Part shown: in pieces, positions 11,207-21,888 of the stretch
Position numbering within the stretch: position 1 is the stretch's first letter
Layout of the letters: each line of letters begins with the position of its first letter
Assembly (NCBI RefSeq): GCF_033898505.1
Contig: NZ_JAXAFK010000001.1
Coordinates: 2,108,001 to 2,172,000 of the forward strand
Length of the DNA: 64,000 nt
Source of the DNA: Pectobacterium carotovorum
GTDB taxonomy: Bacteria; Pseudomonadota; Gammaproteobacteria; Enterobacterales; Enterobacteriaceae
Direction: 5' to 3'
Position numbers and translations under genes: made by a program
Notes under the pieces: generated by a model
Database searches by the model: none
Seen by the model: the letters and a program-made list of their open reading frames with translations, nothing else
What the model was told of the DNA's origin: nothing

Positions 11207-11941
11207 TTAGATCATATACATGCCGCCATTGACATGCAATGTTTCGCCAGTAATGTAAGCAGCTTCATCAGAGGCTAAAAATACAACAGCACTGGCGATT
11301 TCTTTAGCATCACCGAGTCGGTTAGCTGGAACCTGCGTCAAAATGCCTGCTCGCTGTTCTTCTGTCAATGCCTGAGTCATATCTGTTTCGATAAATCCAG
11401 GTGCGACGACGTTGACCGTAATACCACGAGAAGCCACTTCACGCGCGAGGGATTTGCTGAACCCAATCAGCCCCGCCTTCGCTGCCGCGTAGTTAGCTTG
11501 TCCTGCATTGCCCATCGTTCCCACAACGGAACCAATGGTAATGATACGGCCAAAACGTTTCTTCATCATGGCACGCATCACTGCTTTAGACATACGGAAT
11601 ACCGACGTCAAATTGGTATCCAGAATATCGTGCCATTCATCATCTTTCATACGCATCAGCAGGTTATCACGCGTGATACCCGCGTTATTGATAAGGATAT
11701 CAACTTCCCCGAATTCCGCGCGAATTTCTGCCAATACGCTTTCTACTGATGCTGCATCAGCAACATTCAGCATATAACCTTTACCGTTCTCACCCAGCCA
11801 GCCGCTAATCGCTTCTGCACCTTTTTCGCTGGTTGCGGTACCAATGACTTTTGCCCCGCGGGCAACCAACGTCTCGGCGATGGCACGCCCTATACCACGG
11901 CTTGCACCGGTAACCAGTGCAATTTTCCCCTCAAAACTCAT
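11207..11941 (-). CDS. fabG: 3-oxoacyl-ACP reductase (FabG)
   Basis: 244 residues. It is the NADPH-dependent short-chain dehydrogenase of the fatty acid cycle. It has the dinucleotide motif TGASRGIGRAIA at residues 12-23, NNAG in ILINNAGIT, the catalytic Ser in TIGSVVGTMG and the YxxxK pair in NYAAAKAGLIG. It lies 14 bases after fabD. Confidence 0.97.
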   Translation of the reverse strand: MSFEGKIALVTGASRGIGRAIAETLVARGAKVIGTATSEKGAEAISGWLGENGKGYMLNVADAASVESVLAEIRAEFGEVDILINNAGITRDNLLMRMKDDEWHDILDTNLTSVFRMSKAVMRAMMKKRFGRIITIGSVVGTMGNAGQANYAAAKAGLIGFSKSLAREVASRGITVNVVAPGFIETDMTQALTEEQRAGILTQVPANRLGDAKEIASAVVFLASDEAAYITGETLHVNGGMYMI

Positions 11942-11955
11942 TGTCTTCTCCGTTC

Positions 11956-12885
11956 TTATTTCTCAATCGCCGCTGATAGAGAAGCAGGATCGTTCACCGC
12001 AGCTGCTGTCAGGGTATCGACGATTCGTTTGGTTAAGCCAGTCAATACTTTACCCGGCCCGACTTCTAACAGTGATTCAACGCCCTGAGAGGCCATAAAC
12101 TCAACACAGTCTGTCCAGCGCACTGGGCAATAAAGCTGGCGTACCAGCGCATCGCGAATCGCTTCTGGTGTTGTTTCGATACTGGCATCAACATTATTGA
12201 CAACCGGGATGACCGGAGCGTTAAACGTCACGGACTCCAGCGCAACAGCGAGTTTCTTCGCAGCTGGCTCCATCAACGCACAGTGTGACGGTACGCTGAC
12301 AGGCAGCGGCAGTGCACGCTTCGCACCAGCTGCTTTACACGCTACACCAGCACGCTCAACGGCGTCCTTATTGCCCGCAATCACCACCTGACCCGGTGAG
12401 TTGAAGTTTACCGGAGAGACCACCTGCCCCTGCGCGGATTCTTCACACGCTTTGGCAATGGCGTCGTTATCAAGCCCGATAATGGCATACATCGCACCCG
12501 TTCCTTCCGGTACTGCTTCCTGCATCAGTTTGCCACGCAGTTCAACCAAACGGACAGCCTGTTGGAAATCCAGAACGCCAGCACAAACCAGTGCGGAATA
12601 TTCACCAAGGCTATGACCAGACATCAGAGCAGGCGTTTTTCCTCCCTGCTGCTGCCAGACACGCCAGATAGCAACAGAAGCGGTCAGTAACGCAGGCTGC
12701 GTCTGCCAGGTCTTATTCAACTCTTCAGCCGGCCCTTGCTGAGTGAGCTGCCATAAGTCATAACCTAACGCTTCAGAAGCCTGAGCAAACGTTTCAGTGA
12801 CGATGGCGTGTTCTGCCGCAAGTTCAGCCAACATACCTACCGTCTGCGATCCCTGACCGGGAAACACCATTGCAAATTGCGTCAT
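11956..12885 (-). CDS. fabD: Malonyl-CoA:ACP transacylase (FabD)
   Basis: 309 residues. It moves malonate from CoA to ACP. The nucleophile elbow GHSLGEYSAL holds the catalytic serine (near residue 92), the partner His is in VPSHCALM, and the N-terminus FPGQGSQ forms the oxyanion part. It is 17 bases after fabH. Confidence 0.97.
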   Translation of the reverse strand: MTQFAMVFPGQGSQTVGMLAELAAEHAIVTETFAQASEALGYDLWQLTQQGPAEELNKTWQTQPALLTASVAIWRVWQQQGGKTPALMSGHSLGEYSALVCAGVLDFQQAVRLVELRGKLMQEAVPEGTGAMYAIIGLDNDAIAKACEESAQGQVVSPVNFNSPGQVVIAGNKDAVERAGVACKAAGAKRALPLPVSVPSHCALMEPAAKKLAVALESVTFNAPVIPVVNNVDASIETTPEAIRDALVRQLYCPVRWTDCVEFMASQGVESLLEVGPGKVLTGLTKRIVDTLTAAAVNDPASLSAAIEK

Positions 12886-12902
12886 ATCACAATCCTGTTT
12901 AA

Positions 12903-13856
12903 TTAAAAACGAACCAGCGCGGAGCCCCAGGTAAAACCGCCACCGAAGGCTTCAAGCAGCACCAGTTGCCCTGGTTTAATACGCCCATCGCGCACGGCTT
13001 CATCAAGCGCTGAAGGCACGGAGGCTGCGGAGGTATTACCATGACGATCCAGCGTCACAACCACCTTCTCCATCCCCATACCCAGCTTTTTCGCCGTGGC
13101 GCTGATGATTCGCAGGTTAGCCTGATGAGGCACCAGCCAGTCTAATTCACTTTTATCCAGTTGAGCCGCTTGCAGCGTTTCTTCAACGATATGTGCCAGT
13201 TCAGTCACGGCCACTTTAAAGACTTCGTTACCCGCCATCGTCAGGTAAGCAGGTGTATCCGCATGGTTACGATCCTGATGCGGCAGCGCCAGCAGTTCGC
13301 CATAGCGACCATCGGCATGCAGATGAGTAGAAAGAATACCCGGCTGCTCTGATGGCGTTAGCAGTACCGCGCCTGCACCATCACCGAATAAAATCAGCGT
13401 GCCGCGATCTTCGGGATCCAATGTCCGAGACAGCGTATCGGAACCGATCACCAGTGCGTATTTCACCGCACCATTTTTAATGTATTGATCGGCAACGCTC
13501 AGTGCATAGGTAAAACCGGCACAGGCAGCGGCCAGATCGAAGGCAATTGTATCTTTGATCCCTAACAGCTGCTGAATCTGGCAGGCAGAGCTCGGGAAAG
13601 CATGGCTTGATGATGTTGTAGCAACAATCAGAAGACCGACTTCAGAAGGATCGACATTTGCCATTTCCAGCGCTTTCTGCGCGGCACGGTATCCCATGGT
13701 CGCAACGTTCTCATCCGGCGCAGCAATTCGGCGCTCACGGATTCCAGTACGTGTGACGATCCATTCGTCCGTCGTTTCAACCATCTTTTCTAAATCAGCG
13801 TTCGTCCTGATTTGTTCAGGCAGGTAGCTGCCCGTTCCGATTATTTTTGTATACAT
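12903..13856 (-). CDS. fabH: 3-oxoacyl-ACP synthase III (FabH)
   Basis: 317 residues. It starts fatty acid synthesis by condensing acetyl-CoA with malonyl-ACP. The Cys-His-Asn triad is visible: Cys in [11 protein letters not shown], His in VPHQANLRI, Asn in RHGNTSAAS. It is 6 bases after plsX, a tight spacing that suggests coupling. Confidence 0.97.
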   Translation of the reverse strand: MYTKIIGTGSYLPEQIRTNADLEKMVETTDEWIVTRTGIRERRIAAPDENVATMGYRAAQKALEMANVDPSEVGLLIVATTSSSHAFPSSACQIQQLLGIKDTIAFDLAAACAGFTYALSVADQYIKNGAVKYALVIGSDTLSRTLDPEDRGTLILFGDGAGAVLLTPSEQPGILSTHLHADGRYGELLALPHQDRNHADTPAYLTMAGNEVFKVAVTELAHIVEETLQAAQLDKSELDWLVPHQANLRIISATAKKLGMGMEKVVVTLDRHGNTSAASVPSALDEAVRDGRIKPGQLVLLEAFGGGFTWGSALVRF

Positions 13857-13862
13857 GTACGC

Positions 13863-14909
13863 TTAGTCACTCTTGGGTAATACCGCTTCTAGACGGGCGG
13901 CAATCCGGTCGGGAAGCTGCCGCCGTACCGTCTGCATTGCCTGTTCAATAGCAACCGCAAACGCTCTCTGGTTTGCTGCACCATGGCTTTTGATTACAGT
14001 TCCCCGCAATCCTAGCAGGCATGCGCCATTATATTGATCGGGGTTCAAATGACCGAAGCGCTTTGATAAGCGCTTTTGTAACAAACGTCCCAGCCATTTC
14101 AACCACCAGGACCGTTTTTGTTTTTGCCCGGAGCCTGAGGCTGGCGATTTCAGCAGTGACAGGAACATCCTTACCACGCCTTCCACCGTTTTCAGTGTGA
14201 CATTACCCACAAAGCCGTCACAGACCATCACATCCGTTTTCCCAGTCAGCAAATCGTTGCCTTCCAGATAACCGATATAATTTATTGATGGTGCCTCTTT
14301 TAGCTGTGCCGCTGCTTCACGGATAGTGCTCAGCCCTTTGCTTTCTTCTTCACCAATATTCAACAACGCGACCCGAGGGTTCTTCAGTTCCAGCACTTCT
14401 TCTGCCATCACTGACCCCATCACGGCAAATTGAACCAGCATCGTGCTATCGCAATCAACGTTCGCCCCCAGATCCAACACGACTGTCTTTCCGTGCTGCT
14501 GGTGAGGTAAAACCGATACCAATGCAGGTCGTTCAATACCGTCAAGTGGCTTAATCAGGAGCTTAGCCAGCCCCATAAGCGCACCCGTGTTGCCTGCGCT
14601 CACACAGGCCTGTGCCCTGCCGTCTTTAATCAACTCAAGTGCTATACGCATTGAGGTACCACGGCTCGCACGAATAGCCTGCGACGGCCTCGCATCACTA
14701 GCAATAACCGACTCCGCCGGAACAACTTCTAAGCGGGAAAGTAAATCAGAATCGACTTTGGCAAGTAATGGTGTAATCGCAGCAGGATCGCCGACTAATA
14801 ACAAATTGAGAGCTGGATTAGAAGCCAGTGCCTGCAATGCAGCAGGCACTGTTACGCAGGGACCAAAATCCCCGCCCATCGCATCTAACGCCAGAGTTAG
14901 GCGTGTCAA
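13863..14909 (-). CDS. plsX: Phosphate acyltransferase PlsX
   Basis: 348 residues from TTG 14909 (TTG ACA CGC CTA, giving [17 protein letters not shown]). An AAGG lies upstream at suitable distance, and E. coli plsX begins at the same residue with a rare start. A second TTG at 14924 is possible. It converts acyl-ACP to acyl-phosphate for phospholipid synthesis, as a peripheral membrane enzyme. The core motifs are [32 protein letters not shown] and [11 protein letters not shown]. It sits 29 bases after rpmF, in the classic rpmF-plsX-fab operon. Confidence 0.95.
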   Translation of the reverse strand: MTRLTLALDAMGGDFGPCVTVPAALQALASNPALNLLLVGDPAAITPLLAKVDSDLLSRLEVVPAESVIASDARPSQAIRASRGTSMRIALELIKDGRAQACVSAGNTGALMGLAKLLIKPLDGIERPALVSVLPHQQHGKTVVLDLGANVDCDSTMLVQFAVMGSVMAEEVLELKNPRVALLNIGEEESKGLSTIREAAAQLKEAPSINYIGYLEGNDLLTGKTDVMVCDGFVGNVTLKTVEGVVRMFLSLLKSPASGSGQKQKRSWWLKWLGRLLQKRLSKRFGHLNPDQYNGACLLGLRGTVIKSHGAANQRAFAVAIEQAMQTVRRQLPDRIAARLEAVLPKSD

Positions 14910-14938
14910 GGTATTGCCTTGCAAATAATTCGCAAGAA

Positions 14939-15109
14939 TTACTTAGCAATGACCTTGCGACCGCGGTAGTAACCATCCGCAGTGATGTGGTGACGCAGGT
15001 GAGTTTCGCCAGAAACTTTATCTACGGATACAGAAGAGGTAGTCAGCGCATCGTGTGAACGACGCATACCACGTTTGGAACGGCTAGGTTTGTTTTGTTG
15101 TACGGCCAT
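14939..15109 (-). CDS. rpmF: 50S ribosomal protein L32 (RpmF)
   Basis: 56 residues: it opens [20 protein letters not shown], and the C-terminal half contains [17 protein letters not shown]. It is very basic and lacks the zinc-binding cysteines of other L32 forms, as in E. coli. Start ATG 15109 has AAGGA upstream. It lies between yceD and plsX and couples ribosome and lipid synthesis on one transcript. Confidence 0.97.
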   Translation of the reverse strand: MAVQQNKPSRSKRGMRRSHDALTTSSVSVDKVSGETHLRHHITADGYYRGRKVIAK

Positions 15110-15125
15110 GGACCTTACTCCTTAA

Positions 15126-15647
15126 TTACTTACGCTTTAAACTGGCTAATACGGCAAACGGATTTGGTTTTTCCGCCTCTGCAGGCAGTTGACCAAACAC
15201 CATGTCCGCTTCGGACACTTCACAGTGTTCAGAATCATGCACCGGGGCGATAGGCAACATCAGAATAATTTCATCTTCAATCATTGCCAGCAGATCGACT
15301 TCGCCAAACTCATCAACGCCGATCGGCTCATACGCTTCCGGTAACGCTTCGGCCTGCTCATCATTGACGACCGGGCTAAAACAGAATGTCGCATGGACCT
15401 GATGCTCAAACGGCTTTCCGCAACGTTGACACATCAGTGTGACCGTAACATCGGCGTTACCGTCAATCACTGCCAGACGCTGATTATCAATATTGAAAGA
15501 TAAAGAGGCCTGAACATCACTATCCACACTCACCACTGATTCGGCAACACGCTCTACTTGTTCTGGCGAATAGATACCAACATAATCTAAACGCTTCTGA
15601 GCAGTGCGGACCGCATCAAGGGTTAAGGGTAATTTTACCTTTTGCAT
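15126..15647 (-). CDS. yceD: YceD (DUF177), 23S rRNA accumulation protein
   Basis: 173 residues. It is the DUF177 protein found upstream of rpmF in most bacteria. A CQRCGKPF motif (near residue 75) suggests a metal site or treble clef, and the C-terminal half is acidic ([23 protein letters not shown]). E. coli YceD and its plant homologues are linked to 23S rRNA accumulation; the mechanism is not known. It is the first gene of the minus-strand cluster and is divergent from yceF. Confidence 0.92.
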   Translation of the reverse strand: MQKVKLPLTLDAVRTAQKRLDYVGIYSPEQVERVAESVVSVDSDVQASLSFNIDNQRLAVIDGNADVTVTLMCQRCGKPFEHQVHATFCFSPVVNDEQAEALPEAYEPIGVDEFGEVDLLAMIEDEIILMLPIAPVHDSEHCEVSEADMVFGQLPAEAEKPNPFAVLASLKRK

Positions 15648-15787
15648 AGGGCGCGCATATTAACGTCGTAACGACATAGAGTCAAAGAAAAAGGCAGTGA
15701 TGCACCACCTTTCACCAATATTCGCTTCCAGAGCGGCGCACAGTTTAAAATGCCTTTCATCATTACGCTACGGTTTATCAAAAAATT

Positions 15788-16372
15788 ATGCAGCAGATCG
15801 TTCTTGCCTCAACCTCACCGTATCGCCGGGCCTTATTGGAAAAGCTGGCGATCCCCTTTATTTGCGCGTCGCCAGACATCGATGAAACCCCGCATCCAGG
15901 TGAAAGCGCCGTCGATCTTGTGATCCGACTTGCCGAGAGCAAAGCCCGAGCGTTGGCTGCGCACTACCCCAATCACCTGATTATCGGCTCCGATCAGGTT
16001 TGCGTTCTGGGGAATGCCATTACGGGGAAACCACATAATAAGGATAATGCAACACGACAGTTAAAGCTCGCCAGCGGGAAATGCGTTTCCTTTTTTACCG
16101 GTTTAGCGCTTTTCAATAGTGCGACTCAGGAAATACAGAGCATCGCAGAGCCATTTGACGTGCATTTTAGAACGCTAACGGAAACGGAAATTGACGGCTA
16201 TCTGGAGAAGGAGCAGCCGTGGAACTGCGCGGGCAGCTTCAAAAGCGAAGGGCTGGGCATTGCCCTTTTTGAGCGATTATCCGGGCGCGATCCTAATACG
16301 CTCATTGGGTTGCCGCTGATCGCGCTGATTCAGATGCTACAGAAGGAAGGCGTTAATCCTTTGACAGCGTAA
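15788..16372 (+). CDS. yceF: Maf-like nucleotide pyrophosphatase YceF
   Basis: 194 residues. Maf-family house-cleaning enzyme; E. coli YceF prefers 7-methyl-GTP. The N-terminal [13 protein letters not shown] is the family nucleotide-binding motif. DETPHPGES, the catalytic IIGSDQVC and the [10 protein letters not shown] terminus follow. It is transcribed away from yceD and converges on rluC. Confidence 0.94.
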   Translation: MQQIVLASTSPYRRALLEKLAIPFICASPDIDETPHPGESAVDLVIRLAESKARALAAHYPNHLIIGSDQVCVLGNAITGKPHNKDNATRQLKLASGKCVSFFTGLALFNSATQEIQSIAEPFDVHFRTLTETEIDGYLEKEQPWNCAGSFKSEGLGIALFERLSGRDPNTLIGLPLIALIQMLQKEGVNPLTA

Positions 16373-16438
16373 TACAAATCGGGATAGCACGATGGCGCGC
16401 TATCCCGACGGATAAAAGCGTATAGGTTGTAGGCGTCG

Positions 16439-17395
16439 TTATGCTTTTGTCTTGCGCAACGCCTGAAGACAGCGACGCAGTCCGCTATCCAACGGCGCTT
16501 CAATTCTCATCGTCTCGCCGGTATTTGGGTGCTCAAAACGCAGCGCCTGCGCATGCAGGAACAGACGTTTTAAACCGGTGTTCACCAGTTGTTCATCGAA
16601 TTCACGATCGCCATAACGGTCGTCAAATGCTATCGGATGCCCGGCATACTGAGTATGCACACGAATTTGATGCGTACGTCCGGTGACGGGACTTGCTCTC
16701 ACCAGAGTCGCATGCTCAAAACGCTCTTCCACCTTAAAGCGCGTTTCCGATGGCTTACCTTCGCTGTTAACTCGCACAACGCGCTCACCGCTTTGCAGAA
16801 TGTTTTTCAACAGCGGCGCCTGAACAACCTTACAGTGGGACTGCCATTGTCCGCGAACCAGCGCCAGGTAATCTTTTTGCATGCCTTTTAGCCGCAGCTG
16901 TTCATGCAGAGAACGCAAAGCCGAGCGTTTTTTTGCTACTAGCAAAACGCCTGACGTATCGCGATCGAGGCGGTGTACCAGCTCCAGAAAGCGCGCTTCC
17001 GGGCGTAAAGCACGCAGCCCTTCAATCACGCCGAAGCTCAGACCGCTTCCGCCATGCACGGCGGTACCCGAGGGCTTATTCAGCACCAGCAGGTAATCAT
17101 CTTCGTAAATAATGCACTCGGCCAACGCCGCCACTTTACCAAGACTCGCAGAAACAGGCGTTTCATCACGTTCTGCCTGTCGAATAGGCGGAATACGAAT
17201 TACATCGCCGTCGAGCAATTTATACTCAGGCTTGACCCGTTTCTTATTTATCCTTACCTCGCCTTTACGCAAGATACGGTAAACCATGCTTTTAGGCACA
17301 CCCTTTAAGTGGGTATGCAAAAAGTTATCGACGCGCTGCCCCGCTTCATCTGCGGAGATCGTCACAAATTGTACTGAAGGATTATCTGTTTTCAT
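16439..17395 (-). CDS. rluC: 23S rRNA pseudouridine synthase RluC
   Basis: 318 residues from ATG 17395 (MKTDNPSVQFVTI); a longer frame to 17419 adds eight unconserved residues. It makes pseudouridines 955, 2504 and 2580 in 23S rRNA. An N-terminal S4 RNA-binding domain (GQRVDNFLHTHLKGVPKS to VRINKKRVKPEY) precedes the catalytic domain. HRLDRDTSGVLLVAK holds the catalytic Asp, and GRTHQIRVH is the RluA-family motif. It is divergent from rne, as in E. coli. Confidence 0.96.
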   Translation of the reverse strand: MKTDNPSVQFVTISADEAGQRVDNFLHTHLKGVPKSMVYRILRKGEVRINKKRVKPEYKLLDGDVIRIPPIRQAERDETPVSASLGKVAALAECIIYEDDYLLVLNKPSGTAVHGGSGLSFGVIEGLRALRPEARFLELVHRLDRDTSGVLLVAKKRSALRSLHEQLRLKGMQKDYLALVRGQWQSHCKVVQAPLLKNILQSGERVVRVNSEGKPSETRFKVEERFEHATLVRASPVTGRTHQIRVHTQYAGHPIAFDDRYGDREFDEQLVNTGLKRLFLHAQALRFEHPNTGETMRIEAPLDSGLRRCLQALRKTKA

Positions 17396-17419
17396 GATGC
17401 GCGATTCTAAATAGAGCAA

Positions 17420-17988
17420 CCCGATAGCGCCACTTCTTTTTCTGTGCTTAACTGTGTGTCTGACTTATGAAGATATTGTTGCACTATCGGGTAAGTAACG
17501 GGTGAATTGCGTTGTAGCATCAAACCCTGCCCGTTTTGGTGATAACGACAGAACTATCTTTATACAGACAGGCAAAGTCACCTTGCTATAACGGTATCAG
17601 CAGTGGAATAATGCTTTTGCGTTTCCCACGCGGATTTCCGATAAAACAAGGGGAAATTGCGGAATTATTAAATTTGCCTGATGACGCACACACGCAGCAA
17701 TGGCGTAAGACGTAATGCGGAATCAAGCAGTTAGCGGGCTGCGGATTGCAGCTTGGCCGGCAAATGGAATCAGATCTGGCGACATTATTCAGAAGCTGTT
17801 CCCTCAGTAAATGCGCTGTTTTCCATCAGGAAACACAGGCTACCGAAACATGCGTCTCTATGCAGGCGACAACCGGGAGGTTGACGTCCCTGCGATAAGC
17901 CACGAGGCCATCGGTTCACTCCGGTCATGCGGTTCTTTTGTCCGCAGCTCTATCAATAATGCAAGTAAAAATAACGAGTAAGTTGAAG
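17420..17988. other. rluC-rne intergenic region with the rne leader
   Basis: 569 bases without a gene. The right half corresponds to the long 5' untranslated leader of rne, which in E. coli is about 361 nt and is folded so that RNase E can cleave its own message. The sequence from about 17850 (GCAGGCGACAACCGGGAGG and on to the start codon) strongly resembles the E. coli leader as I remember it. I cannot place the promoters with confidence. Confidence 0.7.
17928..17946 (+). promoter_or_regulatory. rne leader hairpin (hp2-like)
   Basis: TGCGG and CCGCA close a 9-base pyrimidine-rich loop TTCTTTTGT, 43 bases upstream of the rne start. In E. coli the equivalent stem-loop hp2 is recognised by RNase E for feedback control of its mRNA. 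Confidence 0.65.
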
Positions 17989-20900
17989 ATGAAAAGAATG
18001 TTAATTAACGCAACTCAGCAGGAAGAGTTGCGTGTTGCCTTGGTTGATGGTCAACGGCTGTATGATTTGGATATCGAAAGTCCGGGTCATGAGCAGAAGA
18101 AAGCAAATATCTACAAAGGTAAAATCACTCGTATCGAACCCAGTCTTGAAGCGGCTTTTGTTGATTACGGCGCAGAAAGACATGGTTTCCTCCCTCTTAA
18201 AGAAATCGCCCGCGAATACTTCCCCAGCAACTATGCTTCCCATGGTCGTCCTAACATTAAAGACGTGTTACGTGAAGGTCAGGAAGTCATTGTTCAGGTA
18301 GACAAAGAAGAACGTGGCAACAAAGGCGCAGCGCTGACCACCTTTATCAGCCTGGCGGGTAGCTATCTGGTCTTAATGCCGAATAACCCGCGCGCCGGTG
18401 GAATTTCCCGCCGCATCGAAGGCGACGATCGCACTGAGCTCAAAGAAGCGCTGGGTTCGCTGCAACTGCCTGATGGTATGGGGCTCATTGTTCGCACCGC
18501 GGGTGTGGGCAAATCCGCTGAGGCCCTGCAATGGGATTTGGCTTTCCGTCTGAAACACTGGGACGCGATCAAAAAAGCCGCTGAAGGCCGCCCTGCACCG
18601 TTCCTGATCCATCAGGAAAGTAACGTGATTGTCCGCGCTTTCCGTGACTATCTGCGCCCGGACATTGGCGAAATTCTGATTGATAACCCCAAAATTCTCG
18701 ATCTGGCGAAAGAACATATTTCTGCGCTGGGTCGTCCTGATTTCAGCAGCAAAATCAAACTGTACAGTGGTGAAATCCCGCTTTTCAGCCACTATCAGAT
18801 TGAATCGCAGATCGAATCGGCTTTCCAGCGTGAGGTTCGCCTGCCGTCCGGCGGCTCTATCGTTATCGATACCACCGAAGCGCTGACGGCGATTGATATC
18901 AACTCCGCCCGTGCAACCCGCGGTGGTGATATTGAAGAAACAGCCTTTAATACCAACCTTGAAGCCGCAGACGAAATTGCTCGCCAATTGCGCCTGCGTG
19001 ACCTCGGTGGTCTGATCGTTATCGACTTCATCGATATGACTCCGGTTCGCCACCAGCGCGAAGTGGAAAACCGCCTGCGTGATTCCGTACGTCAGGATCG
19101 CGCACGTATTCAGATTGGCCGCATTTCCCGCTTCGGCCTGCTGGAAATGTCGCGTCAGCGCCTGAGTCCGTCACTGGGTGAATCCAGCCATCACGTCTGC
19201 CCACGCTGTAGCGGTACAGGTACGATTCGTGACAATGAGTCACTTTCTCTGTCTATTCTTCGCCTGATTGAAGAAGAAGCGCTGAAAGAAAACACCAAAG
19301 AAGTCCACGCGATTGTTCCAGTCCAGATTGCTTCTTATCTGCTGAACGAGAAGCGTGATGCCGTTAACGCCATTGAGAAACGTCAAGGCGGCGTGCGCGC
19401 GGTCATCGTGCCACACGACGGCATGCAAACGCCGCACTACTCCGTTGTTCGCGTCCGTAAAGGCGAAGAAAAACCAACGCTCAGCTATCTGCTGCCTCAG
19501 CGTTTGGAAACGGAAACACAGCAACAGCAAGACGAACAGACGATTGAGCGTAAACAGCCAGAGCAACCTGCTTTAGCGACGTTTACCATGGCAGAAATGC
19601 CTGCGGAAACCGCACCATCGGTAACCAAAGCGGCACCTGCTGCAGCGAAACCTGCGGAAGTCGCTCAACCAGGCCTCATCAGCCGTTTCTTCAGCGCCTT
19701 AAAAAGCGCCTTTGCTTCTGAACCCGCAGTAAAAGCGGCGGATAGCGTTGACGAGAAGAAGGCCGAAGAAGAGAAATCTGCTGAAGGTCAGCGTTCTGAG
19801 CGCCGTAATTCACGCCGTCAGGGTAATAATCGCCGCGATCGTGGTTCTCGTGACAATCGTGACAATCGTGACAATCGTGACAATCGTGACAATCGTGACA
19901 ATCGTGAACAGCGTGATGAGCAGCGCCGTAATAAGCGACAGAACGAGGAAGTGGTTGCGGAAAACGCGGAGAAAACCAGTTCAGAAGAGCAGCCGCGTCG
20001 TGAGCCGCGTGCTGAGCGCCAGCGTCGTCGTCAGGACGAGCGCCGTCAGGCTTCTAATGAAGCAAAAGTTCAGCCAGCGGTTGATGATTCCGATGACAAC
20101 GCAGCCGAACAGGATAAACCGACTCAGGTTATGCCGCGTCGCCAACGCCGCCAACTGACGCAGAAAGTACGCGTTCAGTCCGATGCTCAGCCGGATACCC
20201 TCTCCGATAGCACAGCACCTGCCGCTGTTCCATCTGAGCAGGCTCAATCTTACGTCAAGCCAAACGATGCTGCGGTAGACAATAACGAGATCGATAACGA
20301 GCAAAACGACGCAAATCGTGCCAACGCCGAGAATGGCGGTATGCCACGTCGTTCACGTCGCTCGCCGCGTCATCTGCGCGTCAGCGGTCAACGTCGTCGT
20401 CGCTATCGTGATGAGCGTTACCCGTCTCAGTCTCCGATGCAGTTGGAATTTGCCGCCGCATCACCGGAAATGGCATCAGGAAAAGTGTGGATCAGCTATC
20501 CTCTTGCACAGACACAGCAGGCTGAAGGCCAACCGCAGGACGAAAACGTTGCAGCGATTGAAACACCGCTGTTACCTGCCGTCGTTGAAGCCGCAGTGAC
20601 TACACCGACCGATACAGCGGAATCCAACGCAGTGGAAAACGTGGCGATTGCTGAAGCCGTCACTCAGGAAGACGCTGTTGTAACCGCAACAGCGCAATCT
20701 GCCGATGTGATTCAGGATAGCAATGTCGCAAATGTCGAGGTGAGTGCCGCAGACGAAGAAATCGTCGTCGAGCCCGTTACCGAGAACACCGCTATTGACG
20801 ATGCTATCGCTGCGGTTGCCGTCAGTGCCGTAGAGGAAGCACCAACTGCTGATACTGCTCTGGCTGCTGAAGACGCACAGATCGTTGAACCTGTTGCTGC

Positions 20901-21354
20901 TGAAAGCACAGTAGCTGAAACTGTCGTGACTGACGATGTCGCTACGGAAGCCGTTGCAGAAGACAAGCAGGCGGATAGTATCGCTGATGCAACCGAGACA
21001 GCAGATGTGGCAGAACCTGTTTCTACTCCGGCGGTTTCCGCAGTACAGGAAACCAGCGCGCCACAGAGCGTTCAGGATGAATCGGTAAACGCCACCAGCG
21101 CACAGCCGATTGTGGAAGAATCTGTATCGAGCGTGACAAAAGCAGTAAACGTTGCTGAGCAACCTCGCTATAAGTTCCATGCAACAGCGCCAATGACTAA
21201 AGCACCGGCGCCGGCATACCACGCGGAACCTGCCCGACACAGTGATTGGGTTCGTCCTGCCTATCCGTTCTCTGGAAAAGGTTCAGCAGGCGGTCATGCC
21301 GCAGTTAATCAGTCAACTGCGCCAGCAACCAAACCTACACCAGTCAGCGAGTAA
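17989..21354 (+). CDS. rne: Ribonuclease E (Rne)
   Basis: 1121 residues from ATG 17989 ([15 protein letters not shown]); E. coli has 1061. It is the essential endoribonuclease and degradosome scaffold. The catalytic half has the S1 domain ([21 protein letters not shown]), the DNase I-like site with Asp in [10 protein letters not shown] and in IVIDFIDM, and the Zn-link CPRCSGTG. An amphipathic membrane-targeting helix [14 protein letters not shown] lies near residue 562. The disordered C-terminal half holds an Arg-rich region with RDN repeats, a second Arg-rich block [11 protein letters not shown], a long Ala/Val/Glu-rich acidic stretch and a C-terminal [14 protein letters not shown], like the PNPase-binding tail. 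Confidence 0.97.
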   Translation: MKRMLINATQQEELRVALVDGQRLYDLDIESPGHEQKKANIYKGKITRIEPSLEAAFVDYGAERHGFLPLKEIAREYFPSNYASHGRPNIKDVLREGQEVIVQVDKEERGNKGAALTTFISLAGSYLVLMPNNPRAGGISRRIEGDDRTELKEALGSLQLPDGMGLIVRTAGVGKSAEALQWDLAFRLKHWDAIKKAAEGRPAPFLIHQESNVIVRAFRDYLRPDIGEILIDNPKILDLAKEHISALGRPDFSSKIKLYSGEIPLFSHYQIESQIESAFQREVRLPSGGSIVIDTTEALTAIDINSARATRGGDIEETAFNTNLEAADEIARQLRLRDLGGLIVIDFIDMTPVRHQREVENRLRDSVRQDRARIQIGRISRFGLLEMSRQRLSPSLGESSHHVCPRCSGTGTIRDNESLSLSILRLIEEEALKENTKEVHAIVPVQIASYLLNEKRDAVNAIEKRQGGVRAVIVPHDGMQTPHYSVVRVRKGEEKPTLSYLLPQRLETETQQQQDEQTIERKQPEQPALATFTMAEMPAETAPSVTKAAPAAAKPAEVAQPGLISRFFSALKSAFASEPAVKAADSVDEKKAEEEKSAEGQRSERRNSRRQGNNRRDRGSRDNRDNRDNRDNRDNRDNREQRDEQRRNKRQNEEVVAENAEKTSSEEQPRREPRAERQRRRQDERRQASNEAKVQPAVDDSDDNAAEQDKPTQVMPRRQRRQLTQKVRVQSDAQPDTLSDSTAPAAVPSEQAQSYVKPNDAAVDNNEIDNEQNDANRANAENGGMPRRSRRSPRHLRVSGQRRRRYRDERYPSQSPMQLEFAAASPEMASGKVWISYPLAQTQQAEGQPQDENVAAIETPLLPAVVEAAVTTPTDTAESNAVENVAIAEAVTQEDAVVTATAQSADVIQDSNVANVEVSAADEEIVVEPVTENTAIDDAIAAVAVSAVEEAPTADTALAAEDAQIVEPVAAESTVAETVVTDDVATEAVAEDKQADSIADATETADVAEPVSTPAVSAVQETSAPQSVQDESVNATSAQPIVEESVSSVTKAVNVAEQPRYKFHATAPMTKAPAPAYHAEPARHSDWVRPAYPFSGKGSAGGHAAVNQSTAPATKPTPVSE
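19849..19902 (+). repeat. Six perfect copies of a 9-bp repeat inside rne
   Basis: CGTGACAAT is repeated six times without error, encoding (Arg-Asp-Asn)x6, followed by a decayed unit CGTGAACAG. It lies in the Arg-rich RNA-binding part of RNase E. Perfect in-frame repeats of this kind can change copy number by slippage. Confidence 0.95.
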
Positions 21355-21371
21355 TTCTGACTTCTATAGAC

Positions 21372-21401
21372 AAACACCCGCCAATTGGCGGGTGTTTTTT
21401 T
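21372..21401 (+). terminator. Intrinsic terminator after rne
   Basis: An AAACACCCGCC/GGCGGGTGTTT stem with an AATT loop, followed by a T-run, 18 bases after the rne stop. It is also usable by the convergent monooxygenase-like gene. Confidence 0.9.
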
Positions 21402-21416
21402 ATGTACAAACTGTTG

Positions 21417-21704
21417 TTAGCCTAAAAAACTCAATAGCTTGATATCTACACTGTCCGTTTTACCATCCAGTTCAGTCAACAAATTCTGGAAGTGCTCGCT
21501 CTGCTCATGTGATGTCAAAGCCTCTCGATCTTTCCAGCGTTCGAAGAACACAAACGAACCGGCTTTATCTACGACTTCATGCAGATCGTACTGCACATTA
21601 CCCGCTTCCTGTCGGCTAGGTGCCACCACGCGTTTTAGCGTTGCGGTGACGTCTGCAATGAACTCTGCTTTTGCCTGAATGGTGGCGACAATACGAATTT
21701 CCAT
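21417..21704 (-). CDS. Putative antibiotic biosynthesis monooxygenase (ABM) domain protein
   Basis: 95 residues from ATG 21704, chosen because AAGGG sits six bases upstream; ATG 21710 would leave no spacing. The ferredoxin-like ABM fold is suggested by MEIRIVATIQAKAEF, QYDLHEVVDKAGSFVFFERWKD and HEQSEHFQNLL, as in YgiN/YcnE-type quinone or heme-related monooxygenases. The substrate is unknown. It stands alone between rne and pyrC, convergent with rne. Confidence 0.8.
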   Translation of the reverse strand: MEIRIVATIQAKAEFIADVTATLKRVVAPSRQEAGNVQYDLHEVVDKAGSFVFFERWKDREALTSHEQSEHFQNLLTELDGKTDSVDIKLLSFLG

Positions 21705-21888
21705 ATACATCCCTTATTTATCAATGAAAAGATAGTGCTATCAGATGCCAATCCAAGGTTAATTTCAAGCATTCATCAACAAACGGATGCATTCGAATGG
21801 CTTTACGCTTATCCTTATCCCCCGCCGTATCAGTCCCAAAACCAACCGAAAGACGATGTTTTTCTACTGACCGCCGGAGCGCAATTCC

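Noticed and set aside
16379..16408. Perfect 10-bp inverted repeat TCGGGATAGC/GCTATCCCGA between yceF and rluC
   Set aside because: No T-run follows on either strand, so I do not call it an intrinsic terminator, though it may still act as an RNA 3'-end stem.
18373..19053. A 226-codon open frame antisense to rne
   Set aside because: It lies entirely opposite conserved RNase E coding sequence, has no ribosome-binding site and follows from codon bias of the real gene.
20572..21240. A 222-codon open frame antisense to the rne C-terminal half
   Set aside because: The Cys/Arg-rich translation is a by-product of the low-complexity sense strand.
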